Notes: generated from the sequence alone by a model not told the origin. Numbered from the stretch's first letter, positions 1 to 7,493 are shown. The stretch is 9,964 bases of DNA from Bacteroidota bacterium (GCA_947461015.1 CANHIR010000063.1:1-9964), one strand, 5' to 3'. Made by a program: numbers and translations.

Positions 1-2
1 CG

Positions 3-197
3 CCTTCTACCAATATTGAAATTGTAGACTTAACCAATTTACCTCCACAAACTAAAGTGGCTATTAACCAAGGCTTGTTTATGAAACGAAGAGGGGAGGT
101 GATTAAGGCTAGTAAACACAATGTATTTGTTAGACTTGAAAGTATCAACTTAGTGATGATAGTAGAATTCAAGCCACACGAGGTATCGCCTATTTAA
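3..197 (+). CDS. C-terminal fragment of a probable NusG/UpxY-like transcription antiterminator (5' end outside window)
   Basis: Only the last 64 codons are present, open from the window edge to the TAA at 195-197. The fragment contains a glycine-rich turn (residues QGLFMKRRGEVI) followed by alternating hydrophobic strands (NVFVRLESINLVMIVEF) and a short polar end. This looks like the small beta-barrel KOW domain that ends NusG-type factors, and it resembles the tail of the UpxY/RfaH-like branch that Bacteroidota use for surface-polysaccharide operons. The resemblance is by eye. The NGN domain that would confirm it lies upstream of the window, so the assignment is tentative. Another protein ending in an SH3-like barrel is possible. 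The last 8 bp overlap the 3' end of the convergent mtaB gene, and no hairpin terminator is visible between the two. Confidence 0.5.
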   Translation, partial: PSTNIEIVDLTNLPPQTKVAINQGLFMKRRGEVIKASKHNVFVRLESINLVMIVEFKPHEVSPI

Positions 198-1482
198 TTT
201 CCCAATCTACAATTTGGTTGCTCCATTCAGGCCTAAACGGCGTAACAATTCTTATATAGTTATCGCTATATCCTTCTAACATTGGAATATCCGTTGGATT
301 CTTCTGTTTGATGGATTCAAAAAGAACAGGTCTTGTTTCACCAATATGTTGCGCATTAAAATATTGTTGTTTTTGATAGGACAAATTGCGTAATATTTTA
401 TTTCTTTCATTGCGAACGGTCATTGGTACTACTGGTTTAATATCCAATGCCTTAGTCATAGCACGCTCCGAGTAGGTAAATACGTGTAAGTAGGAAATGT
501 CTAAAGAATGTATAAAATCAAAACTCTCTTTAAAATAAGCTTCTGTTTCTCCTGGCGAACCAACAATTACGTCAACGCCTATACAAGCGTGCGGCATGAT
601 AGATTTAATTGCTGTTATTCTATCTGCATACAATTTGCTATTATATCTTCTTTGCATTAATTTAAGTACAGCATCAGAACCGCTTTGTAATGGAATGTGA
701 AAGTGGGGCATAAATCTTTTGGACTGTGCCACCCATTCAATTATTTCATTTGTCAATAAATTCGGTTCAATCGAAGAAATGCGATAACGAGGAATTGTGG
801 TTTTCTGATCCAAGGCTTTAACTAATTCAAAAAAATCTTCATTGTGTTTTTTGCCGCCATCTCCCCCTTTCCCAAAATCTCCTAAATTAATGCCTGTTAA
901 AACAATTTCTTTAACGCCGTTTTCTGCTAAACCCTGTGCTTGTTCCACCACATTTTCAATACTGTCACTTCTGCTTTTACCTCTTGCCATAGGAATGGTA
1001 CAAAAAGTACAACTATAGTCACAACCATCCTGTACTTTTAAAAAGGTACGTGTTCGATCATTTACTGAAAATGATGAATTGAATCCAGATACAGCCTCAA
1101 TATCACAACTACAAATTTTCGCATCCTGTCCTTTTGATAAGGTAGCAAGATGATCCATTAAATTGAATTTTTCAGCAGCACCCAATACCAAGTCTACTCC
1201 GGGGATGCTTGCAATTTCTGCAGGTTTTAATTGTGCATAACAACCTGTGATCACCACAAAACTTTCAGGTGCTTTTCGTTGAATTCTTCTTACCAATTGC
1301 CTACATTCTTTATCGGCATTTTCAGTAACAGAGCAAGTATTGATAACATAGACGTCTGCTTTGTCCGTAAATGCCTTTTTTTCAAAACCTGCCTGCTCTA
1401 GTTGCCTAGAAAGCGTCGAGGTCTCAGAGAAGTTAAGTTTACAGCCTAAGGTGTGAAATGCTACGGAACGTTGGTTACTCAT
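190..1482 (-). CDS. mtaB: tRNA N6-threonylcarbamoyladenosine(37) C2-methylthiotransferase MtaB
   Basis: This radical-SAM methylthiotransferase converts t6A at position 37 of ANN-decoding tRNAs into ms2t6A, which stabilises codon-anticodon pairing. It is a cytosolic enzyme with two [4Fe-4S] clusters. From the ATG at 1482 the protein is 430 aa, the usual family size. The N-terminal UPF0004 domain carries three cluster cysteines: C14 (LGCKLN), C50 (NTCSVT) and C81 (TGCYAQ). The radical-SAM cluster motif is C154-x3-C158-x2-C161 (DGCDYSCTFC). A small TRAM-like domain follows from about residue 375 (RPVLFES to PF). LGCKLN and the single-domain layout fit MtaB better than MiaB or RimO. A TTG codon at 1491 would add MCP, but it lies inside the apparent promoter element, so ATG 1482 is preferred. 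The gene is divergent from the DUF2723 gene and its 3' end overlaps the upstream plus-strand gene. Confidence 0.93.
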   Translation of the reverse strand: MSNQRSVAFHTLGCKLNFSETSTLSRQLEQAGFEKKAFTDKADVYVINTCSVTENADKECRQLVRRIQRKAPESFVVITGCYAQLKPAEIASIPGVDLVLGAAEKFNLMDHLATLSKGQDAKICSCDIEAVSGFNSSFSVNDRTRTFLKVQDGCDYSCTFCTIPMARGKSRSDSIENVVEQAQGLAENGVKEIVLTGINLGDFGKGGDGGKKHNEDFFELVKALDQKTTIPRYRISSIEPNLLTNEIIEWVAQSKRFMPHFHIPLQSGSDAVLKLMQRRYNSKLYADRITAIKSIMPHACIGVDVIVGSPGETEAYFKESFDFIHSLDISYLHVFTYSERAMTKALDIKPVVPMTVRNERNKILRNLSYQKQQYFNAQHIGETRPVLFESIKQKNPTDIPMLEGYSDNYIRIVTPFRPEWSNQIVDWEIK

Positions 1483-1488
1483 GGGGCA

Positions 1489-1496
1489 CAAAGATA
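1489..1496 (-). promoter_or_regulatory. TAnnTTTG (-7) promoter element of mtaB
   Basis: On the minus strand the sequence reads TATCTTTG, an exact match to the Bacteroidota sigma-ABfr -7 consensus TAnnTTTG. Only 6 nt separate it from the ATG at 1482. Transcription would therefore begin at or within a few bases of the start codon, giving a leaderless or nearly leaderless mRNA. No clear TTG -33 element is visible at the expected distance upstream. Confidence 0.6.
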
Positions 1497-1573
1497 AAAA
1501 ACCTAAGGGGAACCCGGAAATCTTAAAATAATCTTAATCTAGGGCTTAATTTCCCTTTTTCACAAGATTAAGT

Positions 1574-1581
1574 TAAGTTTG
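1574..1581 (+). promoter_or_regulatory. TAnnTTTG (-7) promoter element of the DUF2723 gene
   Basis: TAAGTTTG matches the Bacteroidota -7 consensus exactly and lies 20 bp before the ATG at 1602. The predicted 5' leader is about 12-16 nt and A-rich, which suits Bacteroidota translation initiation without a Shine-Dalgarno sequence. A good -33 TTG is not evident; the region at the right distance is T- and C-rich. An 8-bp inverted repeat (1533-1540 and 1565-1572) flanks the -33 zone. Confidence 0.55.
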
Positions 1582-1601
1582 CAACTAATAAAAATGTCAA
1601 A

Positions 1602-4600
1602 ATGGACTTTAAAAAAGTAAATAATTGGACAGGGTGGATAGTTACCCTTATTGCATGTACAGTATATATTATGACTTCGGAAGCAACCGGAAGTTTTTGG
1701 GATTGCGGAGAGTTTATTAGTAGTGCGTATAAATTACAAATTCCTCACCCCCCAGGAGCACCCATGTTTGTTTTATTGGGACGTTTATTTATTATTCTTT
1801 TTGGGGACAATCCACTCACGGCAGCAAAGGCGGTGAACATTATGAGTGCTGTTGCAAGTGGGTTTACCATTATGTTTTTATTTTGGACCATTACGCACTT
1901 TGCAAAAAGGTTGGTTCAAAAAGGAGCAGAGGCATTAAGCAATAGTCAAATTATTGCAATCATGGGAGCGGGTGTTGTCGGAGCTTTGGCGTATACATTT
2001 TCGGATTCATTTTGGTATAGTGCAGTTGAAGGCGAGGTATATGCCTTAAGTTCTTTCTTTACTGCATTGGTATTTTGGGCCATTTTAAAATGGGAGCAAA
2101 AAGCCGATCAACCTGGGGCAGATAAGTGGATCATTTTCATCTTTTTTATGATGGGTATTTCCATAGGGGTTCACCTTTTAAATATTTTAACCATTCCTGC
2201 TATTGTGATGGTGTATTATTTCCGAAATTACAAAGCTAATTTATGGGGTGGATTTTTTGCATTTGTTATTGGCGTTGTAATAACAGGATTTATACAAGTA
2301 TTCTTAATCCAATATACTATTAAATGGGCAGGCGCGTTTGATGTGAAATTTGTGAATGATTTTCATTTACCATTCTTCAGCGGTTTTGTTACATTTTTCA
2401 TTTTAGTTGCAGGATTAATTGCATTTGGCATTTATTATGCAAATAAAAAAAGCTTTTATTTTTTAAAATTAGGATTGTGGTCTATCGCATTTTTCTTACT
2501 TGGATATACAAGTTATTTAACCACAATGATTCGCTCCAATGCTGATCCTTCCGTAGATATGTATAACGTGGACAATCCAGTTACCTTGGTTGGTTATTTA
2601 GGTAGAGAGCAATATGGAGATTGGCCAATTGCCTACGGACCTGATTTTATAGATCAGGTGGAAACCATAGATGGTAGCGAAAAGTTCGTGAAAACACCTA
2701 CTAATTATGAATTATCAGGGAATTATAGAAAGAATGATTGGGGCGCTGCTCCAAACGCTCACTTATTTCCTAGAATGTGGGATGGTAGTAATGATCGTGG
2801 TCAGTTTGATGCATTTGAAGCGTTTGGGGGTGTGAAGTTTAAAAAAGATGAGAATTCTGGAGAAAAAGTTCCTGATGAGTCTGAAATTACAATGAGTCAG
2901 AATATTAAGTTCTTTAGTAATTACCAATTAGGTTTTATGTATTGGCGTTATTTTAGCTGGAACTTTATAGGAAAGCAAAATGACTTACAAGGGTTTGGTA
3001 ATGTAAGAGATGGGAACTTCATAACTGGCATTTCGTTTATTGATAATTTCATTAATGGGGATCAATCTAAAATTCCAGATTCTATCAAAGATCAAAACAA
3101 GGCTAATAATAAACTTTTCATGCTTCCGTTTATTTTAGGAATTTTTGGATTTATCTACCAATTTAGAAAAAATAGAAAAGATTTTATCGTAGCCTTTTTA
3201 CTATTTTTCTTTACGGGTATTGCGATTGTTATTTATTTGAATCAACAAAGCTTACAACCTCGTGAACGTGATTATGCTTATGTAGGCTCTTTTTATGCCT
3301 TTGCCATATGGATTGGAATTGGGGTGTTGCAAGTTATTGCTTGGTTTAATCGTTTTTTAAATCATAAAATGGCGGCCTTGTCTGCTACGTTGTTATGTTT
3401 ACTAGCGGTTCCAACTTTAATGGCTCAGCAAGAATGGGATGACCATGACAGAAGTAAAAAAACATTGGCATTGGATATGGCTCGCAACTATCTTGAAAGT
3501 TGTCCGCCTAATGCAATTTTATTCTCATTTGGAGACAATGATACCTATCCATTATGGTATGCTCAGGAAGTAGAAGGGATTAGACCAGATGTACGTGTAG
3601 TAGTTAGCAGTTTATTGGGTTCTGACTGGTATATGAAAGAGTTAAGGTATAAGGTAAACGAAAGTAGTAAGTTTGATGTTATATTTTCTGAAGACCAAGT
3701 TGCAGGGGAAAAATTAGAAGCTTCATTATACAATCCATTGCCAACTTTTAATGACTCAACTTATTATAGCCTAGATTCAGTATTTAAAAATATAGTAGCA
3801 AATCCAAATAATCTAGGAATTTATAGAACAACTAGAGAGGGAAGGGAGTTTAATATTTTCCCTACCCTTAAGTATAAGATTCCAATTAATAAATCAAATG
3901 CAATTGCCTCAGGGATTGCAAAGTCTACGGATAATATTTCAAACGAATTACTGCTTGACTATAAAAGTGGGGTGATGTATAAAAATGATTTAGCCATGTT
4001 GGCAATCATTTCAACTACTCAATTTAAAAGACCTGTATGCTTCACTTCAAACCAAGAGCTTAGTAAATTAGGCATAGATAAGTATGTTCGTTTAAGAGGT
4101 ATGTCATATGAGTTGGTACCATTTGAAGTTCAAAATCCAATAAATTCGGATGCTGCTTATGAAAATGTGATGAAAAAATTTGCATTTGGTAATGCAAAAG
4201 ATCCAAACGTTTATTTTGATGAAGAAAATAGAAGACATTTGAATTCATTGCGTCTTTCATTTGCACAAATTGCTGAGGGGTTAATTTATGATGGTAAGTC
4301 GTCGCTTATTACTACAGGCGATAGCAGCTTGTTAATAAAAAATAAGAAAAAAGCTAGCGAAGTTCTTAGAAAGCTAGACAATGAAACCAATGAAAAAAAC
4401 TTCCCTTATGGAATGACTTCTAACAGAGGTAATCAACATAATTATTTCTCTTTCATTTTCTTGCAAATGTGTTATGAGACTGGGGATACCGTATTGGCTA
4501 AAAAAGTATCTACTTCTTTATTAAAAGATTTGAAACAGCAATTAAGCTATTATCAATCATTGGGTGATGAGATGAGTATGGAAGAGTTTCTTAAAAATAA

Positions 4601-4865
4601 CCAATTGGCATTTAACGGAAAGCCAAATGCATTAAATGATAAGCAGCAGCCATTTAGTAGAGATGCATTATCATCTTATCAATTAATTGGAGAAATTGAG
4701 CAACTTGAAAATCGCACTGGTGTGAATAATAATCCTGAACAATTAGCACAAGCAGCAGCCAAGCAAAAGCAACTAGCCGATTCAATGGCTCAACAAAAGC
4801 TAAAAGATTCATTAAGTGCTAAATCTGGTAAAAAGCAAACAAAAAAAACCAGTAGTCCTAATTAA
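1602..4865 (+). CDS. DUF2723 multi-pass membrane protein, probable GT-C-type glycosyltransferase (TMEM260-like)
   Basis: The 1087-aa protein has an N-terminal membrane half with helices near residues 9-25, 50-68, 78-98, 117-135, 145-162, 174-206, 214-238, 257-279 and 285-305, and a second cluster at 503-607. A large soluble, probably periplasmic, region runs from about 610 to the end. Key motifs are FWDCGEFI (32-39), with acidic D34/E37 in the first external loop as in GT-C enzymes, HPPGAP (49-54), EGEVY (143-147), QPRERDYAY (552-560), WDDHDRS (612-618) and FGDNDTYP (643-650). DUF2723 includes eukaryotic TMEM260, a protein O-mannosyltransferase, so a polyprenyl-phosphate-sugar-dependent transferase on the outer face of the inner membrane is the best inference. 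Substrate and acceptor cannot be read from sequence. The tail from about 1046 is Q/K/A-rich and low in complexity. The start is supported by MDFKKVNN leading directly into the first helix. The gene appears monocistronic, bounded by its own promoter and the 4884-4915 terminator. Confidence 0.88.
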   Translation: MDFKKVNNWTGWIVTLIACTVYIMTSEATGSFWDCGEFISSAYKLQIPHPPGAPMFVLLGRLFIILFGDNPLTAAKAVNIMSAVASGFTIMFLFWTITHFAKRLVQKGAEALSNSQIIAIMGAGVVGALAYTFSDSFWYSAVEGEVYALSSFFTALVFWAILKWEQKADQPGADKWIIFIFFMMGISIGVHLLNILTIPAIVMVYYFRNYKANLWGGFFAFVIGVVITGFIQVFLIQYTIKWAGAFDVKFVNDFHLPFFSGFVTFFILVAGLIAFGIYYANKKSFYFLKLGLWSIAFFLLGYTSYLTTMIRSNADPSVDMYNVDNPVTLVGYLGREQYGDWPIAYGPDFIDQVETIDGSEKFVKTPTNYELSGNYRKNDWGAAPNAHLFPRMWDGSNDRGQFDAFEAFGGVKFKKDENSGEKVPDESEITMSQNIKFFSNYQLGFMYWRYFSWNFIGKQNDLQGFGNVRDGNFITGISFIDNFINGDQSKIPDSIKDQNKANNKLFMLPFILGIFGFIYQFRKNRKDFIVAFLLFFFTGIAIVIYLNQQSLQPRERDYAYVGSFYAFAIWIGIGVLQVIAWFNRFLNHKMAALSATLLCLLAVPTLMAQQEWDDHDRSKKTLALDMARNYLESCPPNAILFSFGDNDTYPLWYAQEVEGIRPDVRVVVSSLLGSDWYMKELRYKVNESSKFDVIFSEDQVAGEKLEASLYNPLPTFNDSTYYSLDSVFKNIVANPNNLGIYRTTREGREFNIFPTLKYKIPINKSNAIASGIAKSTDNISNELLLDYKSGVMYKNDLAMLAIISTTQFKRPVCFTSNQELSKLGIDKYVRLRGMSYELVPFEVQNPINSDAAYENVMKKFAFGNAKDPNVYFDEENRRHLNSLRLSFAQIAEGLIYDGKSSLITTGDSSLLIKNKKKASEVLRKLDNETNEKNFPYGMTSNRGNQHNYFSFIFLQMCYETGDTVLAKKVSTSLLKDLKQQLSYYQSLGDEMSMEEFLKNNQLAFNGKPNALNDKQQPFSRDALSSYQLIGEIEQLENRTGVNNNPEQLAQAAAKQKQLADSMAQQKLKDSLSAKSGKKQTKKTSSPN

Positions 4866-4883
4866 GTTTATTATAAATACAAC

Positions 4884-4915
4884 AAAAAAGCCTCGTAGAA
4901 TACGAGGCTTTTTTT
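4884..4915. terminator. Bidirectional rho-independent terminator between convergent genes
   Basis: A perfect GC-containing stem, AGCCTCGTA (4889-4897) with TACGAGGCT (4901-4909), closes on a 3-nt GAA loop. The stem is flanked by an A-run on the left and a T-run on the right, so it reads as hairpin plus U-tract on either strand. It sits 18 bp after the DUF2723 stop and 16 bp beyond the cysteine desulfurase stop, and can end transcription from both sides. Confidence 0.93.
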
Positions 4916-4931
4916 ATAGCGTTTAATACAA

Positions 4932-6059
4932 TTATAATAGTTCTTTTAAGGTTGCAATCACTTGATCAATTTCTTGCTTTGTATTGTACTTGCAAAAAGA
5001 AAAACGGATAGTTGCAATATCGCTTCCTTTATGTAAAGCGTTAATTACATGAGAACCTTGCTGAGCACCGCTTGAACAAGCGCTTCCGCCACTAGCGCAA
5101 ATATGGTGTATGTCTAAATTAAAAAGCATCATTTCGGATTTTTCATTTTTTGGAAAGTTTACGCTAAGCAACGTATACAAACTATCGCCAAAAGTATCTC
5201 CGTTAAAAGTCACGTTAGGAATTTGGTTATTCAATTGCTCATACATATACCTGCGCAGGCCATTAATATAAGCGCTGTCTTTTTCATGCTGCTCGTTTGC
5301 TAGCTCCAATGCTTTTGCAAATCCTACAATTCCATATAAATTTTCGGTACCTGCGCGCATGTTACGCTCTTGTGCACCACCATGCACCAAAGGACTAATT
5401 TTTATATTTTCATTAATGTATAAAATGCCCGTGCCTTTGGGTCCGTGAAATTTGTGTCCAGCACCTGTGATAAAATCTACAGGAGTTTCTTTTAAATTAA
5501 ATGGGAAGTGCCCCACTGTTTGTACCGTATCACTATGAAAGTAGGCATTATATTTTTTACAAATGGTCCCTACAGTATTTAGGTTTATCATATTGCCAAT
5601 TTCATTATTAGCATGCATGATACTTACAATGGTTTTATCTGAATTGCTTTCAAGTAATGCTTCTAAATGCGTTAAATCAATATGACCACTGGGTAATATG
5701 TTCACGTAACTAAGTGCAATGCCTTCCGTTTTGGATAAGTGCTCAACGGTATGTAAGGTAGCATGGTGCTCGATAGGAGAGCTTATGATATGTTTACATC
5801 CTAAATCATATATTGCAGCATGTAATATGGTATTGCTGCTTTCAGTTCCACCACTTGTGAAAAATATTTCGGAAGGTTTTGCGCCTAAAGTTTTAGCTAC
5901 CGACTTTCTTGCCTGTTCAATAGCCATTCTAGATTCTCTACCGTAACTATATATGGACGACGGGTTGCCAAATTTTTCTGTTAAATAGGGCATCATTGCT
6001 TCTAATACTTTGGGATCTAGTGAAGTGGTGGCTGCATTGTCAAAATAGATTCTTTCCAT
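4932..6059 (-). CDS. Cysteine desulfurase (NifS/IscS-like, class V aminotransferase fold)
   Basis: This PLP enzyme removes sulfur from L-cysteine, leaving a persulfide for Fe-S cluster assembly, tRNA thiolation or other sulfur transfer. The 375-aa protein is close to the usual NifS/IscS length. Visible landmarks are DNAATT (7-12), FGNPSS (30-35), the TSGGTES loop (68-74), the PLP-stacking histidine in EHHAT (H99), HSDTVQ with D177 and Q180, the Schiff-base lysine K203 in GAGHKFHGPKG, RAGTEN (235-240) and the persulfide-carrying C328 in GGSACSSG. The C-terminal motif reads IRFSFCKYNT (351-360), departing from the IscS form IRFSLGRFTT. The gene lies 11 bp after the hexomutase stop on the same strand and is probably cotranscribed with it. 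No iscU, sufE or thiI partner is in view, so the acceptor is unknown; a role in tRNA thiolation is as possible as Fe-S assembly. Confidence 0.92.
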   Translation of the reverse strand: MERIYFDNAATTSLDPKVLEAMMPYLTEKFGNPSSIYSYGRESRMAIEQARKSVAKTLGAKPSEIFFTSGGTESSNTILHAAIYDLGCKHIISSPIEHHATLHTVEHLSKTEGIALSYVNILPSGHIDLTHLEALLESNSDKTIVSIMHANNEIGNMINLNTVGTICKKYNAYFHSDTVQTVGHFPFNLKETPVDFITGAGHKFHGPKGTGILYINENIKISPLVHGGAQERNMRAGTENLYGIVGFAKALELANEQHEKDSAYINGLRRYMYEQLNNQIPNVTFNGDTFGDSLYTLLSVNFPKNEKSEMMLFNLDIHHICASGGSACSSGAQQGSHVINALHKGSDIATIRFSFCKYNTKQEIDQVIATLKELL

Positions 6060-6070
6060 AATTTGCTAAA

Positions 6071-7453
6071 TTACTGAATTGTCCCAATAATGGCAATGAT
6101 ATCGTTGGCAAGTTTATCTGCCTCTGCTTGAGAAGGTGCTTCGGTATAAATGCGGATAATGGGTTCTGTATTACTGGATCTTAAATGTACCCATGCATTT
6201 TCAAAATCTATCTTAAAGCCATCCACTTTATTAATGGGGTATTGACTAAATTTAGTTGATAGGGTAGCAAATATTTTATCTAATGAAATATTGCCGTCTA
6301 AGTCCATCTTTTTCTTGCTCATAAAATAAGCTGGGTAGCTTGCCCTTAAAGCCGAACTAGTCATTTTAGTTTTTGCTAAATGGGTTAAGAATAATGCAAT
6401 ACCAATTAAAGCATCTCTTCCATAATGCAGGTCTGGAACAATAATGCCGCCATTACCCTCTCCTCCAATTACTGTATTTTCTTTTTTCATCATGGTAACG
6501 ACGTTTACTTCTCCTACCGCACTTGCAAAATAGGTACATCCATTTTTTTCAGTAATGTCTCTTAGTGCCCGTGTGGAAGAAAGGTTACTTACAGTTGATC
6601 CCTTTTTATTTTGTAAAATATAATCCGCCACTGCAACTAAAGTATATTCTTCGCCAAACAATTCACCATCCTCACTAACAAAACAAAGTCTATCAACATC
6701 TGGATCCACAGCAATTCCTAAATGGGCTTTTTCTTTTACAACGGTTTCACACAATTCGGTAAGGTGTTCTTTTAAAGGTTCTGGATTGTGTGCGAAATTG
6801 CCTGTCATCTCTGCATTCAATACTTTTATATTATGCACTCCAATTGCGTTTAATAATGCTGGTACCGAAAATGCCCCCGAGCTATTAATTGCATCAACCA
6901 CAACGCTGAAATTTGCAGCTTTTATGGCTTGAATGTCAACTAATGGGTATGCTACAATTGCTTGAATGTGTTTTTCAAGACTGTTTTCATTGATTATTAC
7001 TTTTCCCATCTCATCCACAGCTGCGTAATTGAAATCTTCATTAGCAGCAAGGTTTAAAATTGTCTTGCCTTCTTCGGCGCTTACAAATTCTCCTTTCTCA
7101 TTTAACAATTTTAACGCATTCCATTGTTTTGGATTGTGACTGGCAGTTAAAATAATGCCCCCATCCGCTTTTTCAAATACAACTGCCATTTCAACTGTTG
7201 GCGTTGTGCTTAAACCTAAATGAATCACATCTATACCTAATGCCAACAAACATTGCTCCACTAATGCTTCCACCATAGCGCCACTCATTCTTCCATCTCT
7301 TCCCACTACTACTTTTTTACGACCCGGCCTTTTACTAATTAACCAGGTGCCATAAGCAGATGCAAATTTCACAATATCAATTGGGGTTAAGTTGTCATTG
7401 GGTTTTCCGCCAATGGTACCTCTAAATCCTGAAATACTTTTTATAAGAGACAT
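6071..7453 (-). CDS. glmM: Phosphoglucosamine mutase / phosphohexomutase family protein (alpha-D-phosphohexomutase)
   Basis: Members interconvert sugar-6-phosphates and sugar-1-phosphates through a phosphoserine and a Mg2+ ion. At 460 aa this one has family-typical length and all four domains. Landmarks are ISGFRGTIGG (7-16), GRDGR (51-55), the catalytic serine loop TASHNP with S105, the metal loop DPDVDR with D250, D252 and D254, the sugar-binding loop GEGNGG (331-336), and the phosphate-binding loop RSSNTEP (425-431). GlmM (GlcN-6-P to GlcN-1-P for peptidoglycan and LPS) is the usual annotation of Bacteroidota proteins of this shape. However, the sugar loop is neither the GEQSGH typical of GlmM nor the GEMSGH of PMM/PGM, so substrate specificity should be treated as open. 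It is the first gene of a probable two-gene unit with the cysteine desulfurase. It is divergent from the PAP2 gene and has its own TAnnTTTG element upstream. Confidence 0.87.
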   Translation of the reverse strand: MSLIKSISGFRGTIGGKPNDNLTPIDIVKFASAYGTWLISKRPGRKKVVVGRDGRMSGAMVEALVEQCLLALGIDVIHLGLSTTPTVEMAVVFEKADGGIILTASHNPKQWNALKLLNEKGEFVSAEEGKTILNLAANEDFNYAAVDEMGKVIINENSLEKHIQAIVAYPLVDIQAIKAANFSVVVDAINSSGAFSVPALLNAIGVHNIKVLNAEMTGNFAHNPEPLKEHLTELCETVVKEKAHLGIAVDPDVDRLCFVSEDGELFGEEYTLVAVADYILQNKKGSTVSNLSSTRALRDITEKNGCTYFASAVGEVNVVTMMKKENTVIGGEGNGGIIVPDLHYGRDALIGIALFLTHLAKTKMTSSALRASYPAYFMSKKKMDLDGNISLDKIFATLSTKFSQYPINKVDGFKIDFENAWVHLRSSNTEPIIRIYTEAPSQAEADKLANDIIAIIGTIQ

Positions 7454-7485
7454 TTTGCTTGATTTTGCTATTTTAAAATGATTTA

Positions 7486-7493
7486 CAAATTTA
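7486..7493 (-). promoter_or_regulatory. TAnnTTTG (-7) promoter element of the hexomutase-desulfurase unit
   Basis: The minus strand reads TAAATTTG, an exact TAnnTTTG match, 32 bp before the ATG at 7453. This predicts a leader of about 25-28 nt that is A-rich near the start codon. The surrounding DNA is very AT-rich, so a chance match is possible and no clear -33 TTG is seen. Confidence 0.42.

Noticed and set aside
1511..1557. Small GGGGAACCC and AGGG...CCCT palindromes in the mtaB/DUF2723 intergenic region
   Set aside because: Stems of 3-4 bp with no T-run are too weak to call a terminator or operator.
4060..4266. Minus-strand 68-codon open frame inside the DUF2723 gene
   Set aside because: It lies wholly antisense to a well-supported coding region, has no recognisable motif or promoter element, and is what AT-rich antisense DNA produces by chance.
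5719..5946. Plus-strand 75-codon open frame opposite the cysteine desulfurase
   Set aside because: It is antisense to the conserved N-terminal half of a gene with intact motifs. The cysteine- and leucine-rich product resembles no family I know.
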